Shown here: piece after piece, positions 35,781 to 40,958 of the stretch
Numbering within the stretch: the stretch's first letter is position 1
How the letters are laid out: each line of letters starts with the position of its first letter
Assembly (NCBI GenBank): GCA_028284145.1
Contig: JANQSH010000102.1
Span: forward strand, 1-40,958
Source: Planctomycetaceae bacterium
GTDB lineage: Bacteria > Planctomycetota > Planctomycetia > Planctomycetales > Planctomycetaceae
Direction of reading: 5' to 3'
DNA length: 40,958 nucleotides
Program-made: the position numbers and the translations under genes
Notes under the pieces: model-generated
The model's database searches: none
Seen by the model: only the letters and a program-made list of their open reading frames with translations
Told to the model about the DNA's origin: nothing

Positions 35781-37018
35781 TGTCTTCACCAGGCGACATT
35801 CTGAACGACCTCTATCGCAAGGTCTCATCGGCTCCGGACGAAGCGGTTATTGGAGACGCTACCGTTCTCGAACGTATCGAATACGTCTGCCGATGCCTCA
35901 GCAATCGTGCCGGTGTCCGTCTCTTGATGGCATGCATGCTTGGGAAGATTCACCGGCAGGAATGCGATCCGCGCCAACCTTACATCGAAATAGGTGGTGA
36001 CGAATCATTTTCTGGCAGAACGCTTGATGAACGCTACATTGCAAACTTCATCACAACGAATCATCTTCCCTGCAATTCGACGACTGCCTTCCTTACGCCC
36101 GCTCTGAGAAACATTGATCGTCCTCTGACAACTGATGTTGTGATCGTCGGTCGTCCGCCGCGCGTTTACAGCGACACATTGCAAATCCTTGACGACGTTG
36201 CAAATTCGAGAGTCGCTGCTGAAGATGTCCTGGCTGACACAATTCGGCTTCTGATTCTCGTGAGGGAAGAAAAGAAAGCTCGCATGGCAACGCTTGTCGC
36301 AGGCATCGAAGAAAGCAAAGGCGGTTTACCTTTGTCCTCTGAATGTATTGTGAACCTAATCGGCCAACATTTCGCGTGCAAGCACGCGAGCCGTCTTCCC
36401 GTTCTCGCTGTCGCCGCGGCGTACAACACCGCTTCCGCTTGCATTGGGGAATTCGCAAAGCCACTCCACGCACACAATGCTGCCGATGGGCAAACCGGCG
36501 CTCTCGGTGATGTTGAAATCTGTCTGCAAAACGACGAAAACGTCGTGACCAGCTATGAAATGAAAATGAAACGTGTCACGATTGAAGACATAGATCGGGC
36601 AGTAGCTAAAATCGCTTCCCACAATCCGTCCATCGATAACTATGTTTTTATTACGACAGATACTATCGACATCGAAGTAAGCGAATACGCGGCATCAATG
36701 TACGAAAAACTGTCGGGAACGGAAGTTGTTGTGCTCGATTGTGTAGGTTTTCTGCGGCACTTTCTTCACTTCTTTCATCGACTGCGTATTGAATTTTTGG
36801 ACGCGTACCAAATGCTCGTGTTGGGGGAGCCTGACAGTGCTGTCAGACAACCACTGAAAGAGGCTTCCTTTCGTTGCGCCAAGTGGCTGAGTCGGATGAA
36901 TAGAGCATATTACGCTCTTCCGTGGCGCGATGTGCGCCGTTTGGCCTGTAAACAACAGGCTCCCACGAGCGAAAACCGTCATACAATGAAAGTTAAACTG
37001 CTCTGGATAGCGGCATAA
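35780..37018 (+). CDS. SacI-like type II restriction endonuclease, altered 3' end
   Basis: A 412-residue protein resembling the SacI restriction endonuclease family as I recall it, notably in GDESFSGRTLDERYIANFI, LPCNSTTAFLTPALRNIDRPLTTD and TGALGDVEICLQNDENVVTSYEMKMK. The last has a PD-(D/E)XK-type pair, Asp in GDVE and E-x-K in YEMK. SacI cuts GAGCTC; the target of this protein is not known. After codon GAG 36860 the frame seems shifted by one base: the neighbouring frame gives FLSLRQVAESDE and stops at TAG 36901. The annotated frame instead runs through the dispersed element to 37018. It may be impaired or simply carry an odd tail. Confidence 0.8.
   Translation: MSSPGDILNDLYRKVSSAPDEAVIGDATVLERIEYVCRCLSNRAGVRLLMACMLGKIHRQECDPRQPYIEIGGDESFSGRTLDERYIANFITTNHLPCNSTTAFLTPALRNIDRPLTTDVVIVGRPPRVYSDTLQILDDVANSRVAAEDVLADTIRLLILVREEKKARMATLVAGIEESKGGLPLSSECIVNLIGQHFACKHASRLPVLAVAAAYNTASACIGEFAKPLHAHNAADGQTGALGDVEICLQNDENVVTSYEMKMKRVTIEDIDRAVAKIASHNPSIDNYVFITTDTIDIEVSEYAASMYEKLSGTEVVVLDCVGFLRHFLHFFHRLRIEFLDAYQMLVLGEPDSAVRQPLKEASFRCAKWLSRMNRAYYALPWRDVRRLACKQQAPTSENRHTMKVKLLWIAA
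36901..37005 (-). repeat. 105-bp dispersed element, copy 10, at the endonuclease 3' end
   Basis: Reverse orientation. The palindromic end starts at 36901 (TAGAGCATATTACGCTC); the left end at 37005 reads CAGAGCAGTTTAAC on the minus strand. Small indels make it longer than the others. The opening TAG gives a stop in the likely original endonuclease frame, while in the annotated frame the element encodes the last ~35 residues. The Gfo/Idh/MocA gene starts 76 bp beyond it. Confidence 0.9.
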
Positions 37019-37080
37019 CCTGGACGTTCTGCCGACACGAGACAGCGTAAACAACTCGGAACTACTGGCCAGATTAACAC

Positions 37081-38079
37081 ATGGTCAACGTTGGAATTAT
37101 TGGCCTTGGGCCAAAATGGGAATCCACATACGAACCGGCGTTGAAATCACTCGCTGGACGCATGTCCGTTCGCGCAGTGTTCGATGCTGTCTCAAGTCGA
37201 GCGGCACAGGTGGCAGGTTCAATAAACGCCCGCGCCGTAGATGGAGTTCGACCGCTCGCCCGTCGGGACGATATCGACTCGCTGCTCATTCTGGATACGA
37301 ACTGGCACGGAGAGAATCTGTTTCGCCTGATTGGTCCGAGTGGAAAGCCAACTTATTTTGCCGACGCATTGAATAGAGAATCTGGCGAGATCTGCACGAT
37401 GATCGATCACATTCGATCTCACGAAATGATTGTCATGCCTGAGATGTCGCGTCGATATACACCAACAACCAGCCGCCTGCATGAGCTGATAGTGACGCAG
37501 ATCGGACCACCGCGAAATGTTACTGTCTATCTCTATTCTCCGCCGAGTCACTTGTCGGGTGAAGACACCGGTTCCGACCCGACGTCAGCTTGTCTGTTAG
37601 CTGAGGTTTTCGACTGGTGTCACTATGTTCTTCGATCAACTCCGTTGGAGATCACGTCGTTGAAAAGTGAGCCTGCAGGCAATAATCCCCCTGGTGATCG
37701 GCAGATTCAGGTGCGGTATGGAAAGCCTCATCAGGAGGAGTCTCAAATTGGGGTGGATTTTCGCATTCGAGAATGGGACCCCAGGATGGCCAAACCGGTG
37801 ACGGAACCGAATCTTGTGTTTGAAGTGCACTGTCAGCAAGGTCGAGCCGTGTTGCATTCCACAACCGAAATTGAATGGGAACGCAACGACACCATCAGGA
37901 AAGAAAACCTCGCTCATGAGAGGACCAATCTGGAAGTCATTCTCGATCATTTCTGTCGCCGAGTTGTTGGCGGATTGATCCCTGTTGCCGATATGTTCGA
38001 CGTTCATCGCTGTATTCAACTTGTCGAAATTGCCAATCAAAGTCTTGCCGAAGGCCAAACGGTTCGTGTGAACGGGTAA
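37081..38079 (+). CDS. Gfo/Idh/MocA-like oxidoreductase, divergent
   Basis: A 332-residue protein with an N-terminal Rossmann start VGIIGLGPKWESTYEPAL, a dinucleotide-binding-like core (VRAVFDAVSSRA, IDSLLILDTNWHGENLF) and a C-terminal alpha/beta domain ending DMFDVHRCIQLVEIANQSLAEGQTVRV, a very typical Gfo/Idh/MocA close. The family's usual E-K-P motif is replaced by YFADALNRESGE, and the acid-base region is MPEMSRRYTP. The catalytic Lys appears to be missing, so it may be non-enzymatic or act differently. It lies downstream of the restriction system but its function need not be related. The ribosome site is weak. Confidence 0.8.
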   Translation: MVNVGIIGLGPKWESTYEPALKSLAGRMSVRAVFDAVSSRAAQVAGSINARAVDGVRPLARRDDIDSLLILDTNWHGENLFRLIGPSGKPTYFADALNRESGEICTMIDHIRSHEMIVMPEMSRRYTPTTSRLHELIVTQIGPPRNVTVYLYSPPSHLSGEDTGSDPTSACLLAEVFDWCHYVLRSTPLEITSLKSEPAGNNPPGDRQIQVRYGKPHQEESQIGVDFRIREWDPRMAKPVTEPNLVFEVHCQQGRAVLHSTTEIEWERNDTIRKENLAHERTNLEVILDHFCRRVVGGLIPVADMFDVHRCIQLVEIANQSLAEGQTVRVNG

Positions 38080-38128
38080 CTCCCGACTATTTGAACCTCC
38101 TTAATGGATTCCAACCCATTTTCTGTTC

Positions 38129-39241
38129 ATGTCAGACTCCTCCGCCAATATCTCATTGCAGAAATATCAGGTTGATCGTCCGGAATTTCGTCCCCCCCTG
38201 CGGTACGGCGATCTGGAATTGCCATCACGGTATCTGCTCTCCCCCCTTGCTGGTTACACGAATCTCTCATTCCGGCGGGTGATTCGGGAAATCGGAGGGG
38301 TGGGCCTGGCGACGACAGATCTTGTCAACGCACGGGCGTTGCTTGCGGGAAGTCGGAAATCGCTCCAGCTGATTGATACCTGTCCCGAAGATTCGCCCTT
38401 TGCCGTGCAGATTTTCGGCAATGAAGCCACTTCCATGTGTGAAGCGGCACAACTGCTGGAAGAGCGACAGGTCGATACCATTGACATCAACATGGGTTGC
38501 CCGGTCGAGCGGATTGCCGGGAATGGATCTGGTGCGGGGATGATGTGCAACGCCAGCGGAACGATTGAACTGGTGCGTCGTATCGTGGAATCGGTCCGTA
38601 TACCAGTCTCGGTCAAGATGCGACTCGGCTGGGATGAAACGCAGTTGACCGCCCCTGCATTTGCCTGCGAGTTTGAACAGGTGGGGGTCTGTGCAATTGC
38701 GATCCACGGTCGAACACGATCGCAGGGATTCAAAGGGGCGGTCGATCGAAACGGGATTCGGCAGGTCGTCGAAGCAGTCTCAAAAATCCCGGTCATAGGA
38801 AATGGAGATATTCGCGGCATCCCGGATGCGGCCCGAATGCTGGCGGAGACTGGTTGCCATGGCATCTCTGTTGGAAGGGGCGCGTTGGCCAATCCCTGGA
38901 TTTTTCGGCAACTTGCCGAGTGGGAAGCCGTTGGGGAATACCAGCACGGAGGGGCATTCGATGATCGCCTGCGTCTACTTCGTCGGCAACTTTTTTATCT
39001 GACCGAGCAGTTGGGGCCGCATGCGGGAATCATCGTATTTCGCCGCACGGCCCACTGGTACTTGAAGGGGATGAAGGTCCGGGCGTGGCAACGGAATCGA
39101 TTCCAACAGGCCCGCAATCTGACCGAGATTGACAATGTGCTCACCGACATCGCTGAGGAAGGACCAATTCCGGGAGTGGATCGTGACGCGCTGCCCGACC
39201 TGCATGTTCCTGTTCCATCCGGTCCCGTTGCCAATTGGTAG
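38129..39241 (+). CDS. dus: tRNA-dihydrouridine synthase
   Basis: Flavoenzyme that reduces uridine to dihydrouridine in tRNA. The 370 residues have the FMN-barrel start LLSPLAGYTNLSFRRVIREIG, FAVQIFGNEAT, the signature IDINMGCPVERIAGNGSGAGMMCN with the catalytic Cys region, VSVKMRLGWDE, AIHGRTRSQGFKGAVDR, VIGNGDIRGIPDAARML and GISVGRGALANPWIFRQL. The C-terminal RNA-binding region is GIIVFRRTAHWYLKGMKV. In the position of the usual conserved Cys the GSGAG stretch lacks Cys (family usually G-x-G-A-x-L-L), though M-M-C-N follows. The Dus subgroup is DusB-like, not certain. Confidence 0.92.
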   Translation: MSDSSANISLQKYQVDRPEFRPPLRYGDLELPSRYLLSPLAGYTNLSFRRVIREIGGVGLATTDLVNARALLAGSRKSLQLIDTCPEDSPFAVQIFGNEATSMCEAAQLLEERQVDTIDINMGCPVERIAGNGSGAGMMCNASGTIELVRRIVESVRIPVSVKMRLGWDETQLTAPAFACEFEQVGVCAIAIHGRTRSQGFKGAVDRNGIRQVVEAVSKIPVIGNGDIRGIPDAARMLAETGCHGISVGRGALANPWIFRQLAEWEAVGEYQHGGAFDDRLRLLRRQLFYLTEQLGPHAGIIVFRRTAHWYLKGMKVRAWQRNRFQQARNLTEIDNVLTDIAEEGPIPGVDRDALPDLHVPVPSGPVANW

Positions 39242-39290
39242 TCAATGCGGATGACATGGCGATGAGTTACGGACTCGCCAGTTCGCGTGG

Positions 39291-39950
39291 CTAATTCTCG
39301 CCATCCGGTTTTGGCTTCTCGTCAGCCTGTTTCTTCTGGAATTGTGAACAGGACTGCTTCAGCGATGCAAGGAATTGTCGTGCGGAACCTTCGGACATGA
39401 ATACCCGCGCGACTACAACCGATCGTGGAAAGATATTCGCAATGAAATCGTAAGCAAATTCAAACTGTGAATGTTTGATCATCACCGCATTGGCATAACG
39501 TCCGGTCAGAATATCATTATCGATTTTCAATTCGTCGTAAAACTCATCTGGCCTGGGAGGAGATGGGACCGGGCTGGATTGCGAAACAGATCCCGCTGGC
39601 CGTTCGCCGGGTGATTGGGCGGCCTGGCCTGGAGCAGAATGCTGTCGTTTCAGACGACGATCAAACGCTTTTGTGTTGTCCTCCATAGCGCGAACAAAAC
39701 TTTCGACAACGGCGTGCGGAACAATCACACGAGCCACAACCCGACAGGGCAATGTTAACCGGTTCAAAAAGTCGATCGTGAATTCGTGAACACTGTGCAT
39801 GACGACGACACCCGTTGCCATCACACCGTTGGAAACGGAATCCGGTACGATCGCCGTCACTTGAGAATGCCGTACTTCCTGGCTTTGTGGATTGTGTTCC
39901 GGCCAGGCGTCATCGTCGCCACGATGAGAATCCACGTCAGAATCCGACAC
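39291..39950 (-). CDS. Protein with two DUF3467-like domains
   Basis: A 219-residue protein holding two copies of the small domain also found in the gene upstream. The first covers about residues 30-95 (VMATGVVVMHSVHEFTIDFLNRLTLPCRVVARVIVPHAVVESFVRAMEDN). A Pro/Ser/Gln linker of about 45 residues follows. The second is in about 137-210 (RYANAVMIKHSQFEFAYDFIANIFPRSVVVARVFMSEGSARQFLASLKQS). The pattern x-[FY]-A-N-x-[VC]-x-[IV], F-x-[FL]-D-F, [RV]-V-[VA]-x-S/V and R-[FLM]-x-x-x-L fits DUF3467. I start at GTG 39950 (GAGG eight bases upstream, MSDSDVDSH); the frame is open to 40091, overlapping the gene before it. Confidence 0.75.
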   Translation of the reverse strand: MSDSDVDSHRGDDDAWPEHNPQSQEVRHSQVTAIVPDSVSNGVMATGVVVMHSVHEFTIDFLNRLTLPCRVVARVIVPHAVVESFVRAMEDNTKAFDRRLKRQHSAPGQAAQSPGERPAGSVSQSSPVPSPPRPDEFYDELKIDNDILTGRYANAVMIKHSQFEFAYDFIANIFPRSVVVARVFMSEGSARQFLASLKQSCSQFQKKQADEKPKPDGEN

Positions 39951-40008
39951 GCACAATGCCTCATCAGTTAAAGACAAATGCCACTTTAAGAGTCCGTCTG
40001 CCGACTGC

Positions 40009-40410
40009 TCAATTATTTGCCTCGGTTGTTTCGGCGGTTTGCGTCGGCATCGGCTGCACACGTTTCCGAATATCTGTCTCCAGGACACCAAACCCGGCCT
40101 CGTGTTGCTGAACGACGTTCGTCAGAATCCCGATCATTCGCTTGGCGGTGTAATAGCTGATCACCACGCGGTTGGAAACCTTCACCTCAGTCTCCCCTGC
40201 GGCAAAGGGACGCGGGTTGATTCCAAAGTCAAGAAACAGTTCTTCCGGCGTGCCGGATGCCCGACAGAAATTGGCGTAGGAAGTGGATGATTCTTCCTGG
40301 TTAATACGGATTGTCTGGGTCATTGTCTGAGCTTCCTGAGAAACTGCTTCTCCTGCCCCGGTTTGCTCTACGGCATCCTGACTGGTTGCTTCTGCTTCGT
40401 TTGTGCTCAC
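40009..40410 (-). CDS. DUF3467 protein
   Basis: A 133-residue cytoplasmic protein with an acidic, Gln/Thr-rich N-terminal ~35 residues, then the DUF3467 domain: YANFCRASGTPEELFLDFGI, NRVVISYYTAKRMIGILTNVVQQHE, and a Thr/Glu-rich tail. DUF3467 is a small, function-unknown family, common in planctomycetes. ATG 40410 follows AAGGAG-like TAAGGAG at about six bases. It lies 58 bp before the two-domain homologue on the same strand, probably one operon. Confidence 0.88.
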   Translation of the reverse strand: MSTNEAEATSQDAVEQTGAGEAVSQEAQTMTQTIRINQEESSTSYANFCRASGTPEELFLDFGINPRPFAAGETEVKVSNRVVISYYTAKRMIGILTNVVQQHEAGFGVLETDIRKRVQPMPTQTAETTEANN

Positions 40411-40789
40411 AAATGACTCCTTATCTGGGTGCGATCTTCGACGACTCCATCGATAGTGTTTTCGGCGTCGCAGGAACAGTCTCGTTCACTAAGTCTTTGT
40501 AATATCTTGCCTTTTGATTTTCCAGTCCATATTCTGAGATGCAGGCGAAGTGATCATCCTCATCAGAACGCATTCTCTTGCGACGATCGATTCTGAAATG
40601 GCGACGCGGCATTCGAACTGCAAACACCTGGATGAAACAAATGGATTCTATCCGATTTCCCCCCCCCATACACCTTTTAGGGAACTCTGACGTCGGCTGA
40701 ACAGTCTAACGGATCACATCTCACTGACCGGGATTTCAATTTTGCCATCTCCGACTCTCGTTAAACAGGAAGCATTCAGGAGCAAACAG
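40411..40789. other. Divergent gap before the last gene
   Basis: About 380 bp between the DUF3467 operon (minus) and the last gene (plus); promoters for both are expected. An 82-codon minus-strand frame (40421-40669) has no ribosome site and I do not count it as a gene. It includes a run of nine C near 40660. Confidence 0.45.
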
Positions 40790-40958
40790 ATGCACAAAAC
40801 GACGATTCATCGGCTACTGGTGGCCGCTTTCCTCTGTTCTGTCACTTTCGGCTCAATCCACGCGGATCCGTGTGGGATGGTTCCGCCGGTGTATGTGGGT
40901 GATGACGTGCCGATTGCCCGTGTTGGCGAGCAGAAGACTTACGTCTTCTACGAGCCGG
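40790..40958 (+). CDS. Secreted protein, 5' part only
   Basis: The window ends 56 codons into this gene. A signal peptide (HRLLVAAFLCSVTFGSIHA, cut before DPC) and the mature start DPCGMVPPVYVGDDVPIARVG, then QKTYVFYE, are visible. Planctomycete exported proteins with the opening DPCGMVPP, some of them annotated as DUF2330, look similar; the function is unknown. ATG 40790 has AGGAG nine bases upstream. Partial because the window ends. Confidence 0.75.
   Translation, partial: MHKTTIHRLLVAAFLCSVTFGSIHADPCGMVPPVYVGDDVPIARVGEQKTYVFYEP

Noticed and set aside
2381..37005. The ten repeats as a CRISPR array or integron attC sites
   Set aside because: Copies lie kilobases apart in both orientations with no spacers or cas genes, and they lack the RYYYAAC/GTTRRRY boxes of attC. 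The nearby tyrosine recombinase is a Xer-type protein without an integron layout.
40421..40669. 82-codon minus-strand frame upstream of the DUF3467 gene
   Set aside because: No ribosome site and it reads through a poly-C run; more likely promoter DNA.

Overview
The window is about 41 kb of chromosomal DNA from a planctomycete, most likely family Planctomycetaceae (Gimesia/Rubinisphaera-like). The assignment is inferred from gene content: an iduronate-2-sulfatase-like sulfatase, a DUF1080 protein with a Tat-type signal, DUF3467 proteins, squalene-hopene cyclase, a large single-chain glycyl-tRNA synthetase, and several secreted or small proteins of planctomycete type. The DNA is of moderate GC. 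Genes are densely packed on both strands with few long operons. I found no tRNA, rRNA or CRISPR array.

Layout. 1-6.5 kb: a DUF6155-like protein, asd (lysine/threonine/methionine pathway), purD (purines), a secreted sulfatase and a primary-type sigma-70 factor. 6.5-14 kb: rpsA with a clear terminator, a 0.95-kb gene-poor stretch, a DUF1080 protein, a secreted DUF6174-like protein, a DUF4432 (aldose-epimerase-like) protein and a GT2 glycosyltransferase. 14-22.6 kb: ftsH, a DEAD-box RNA helicase, an alpha/beta hydrolase, and a minus-strand run trxB - M24 peptidase - bioF - hydrolase. 22.7-23.4 kb: a noncoding stretch with a strong small-RNA or attenuator candidate upstream of panB. 23.4-34.4 kb: panB, then a long minus-strand block (hypothetical - xerC/D - hypothetical, squalene-hopene cyclase, CBS protein, DUF5684 membrane protein, comB, glyS, dolichol-phosphate-mannose-synthase-like GT2) and a TolB/CsgG-type lipoprotein. 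34.4-37 kb: a two-gene restriction-modification cassette (D12-class adenine methylase and a SacI-like endonuclease). 37-41 kb: a Gfo/Idh/MocA protein, a tRNA-dihydrouridine synthase, two DUF3467 genes and the start of a secreted protein.

The most striking feature is a family of ten dispersed ~102-bp elements (copies at 2381, 5330, 6378r, 10738, 16328, 16699, 18983, 22612r, 32976 and 36901r; r = reverse). They have imperfect terminal inverted repeats beginning T(A/G)GAGC, a perfect palindrome (GAGCGTAATACGCTC) at one end, an inner hairpin and two sequence subfamilies. They look like a TA-targeting MITE or a structured intergenic repeat. One copy fills almost the whole gap between bioF and the next gene and supplies the bioF stop codon. 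Another lies over the 3' end of the restriction-endonuclease gene, which also seems to have a one-base frameshift. In five cases the palindromic end faces a start codon on the same strand, 25-105 bp away. A second, unrelated ~87-bp repeat occurs twice, each time beside one of these elements.
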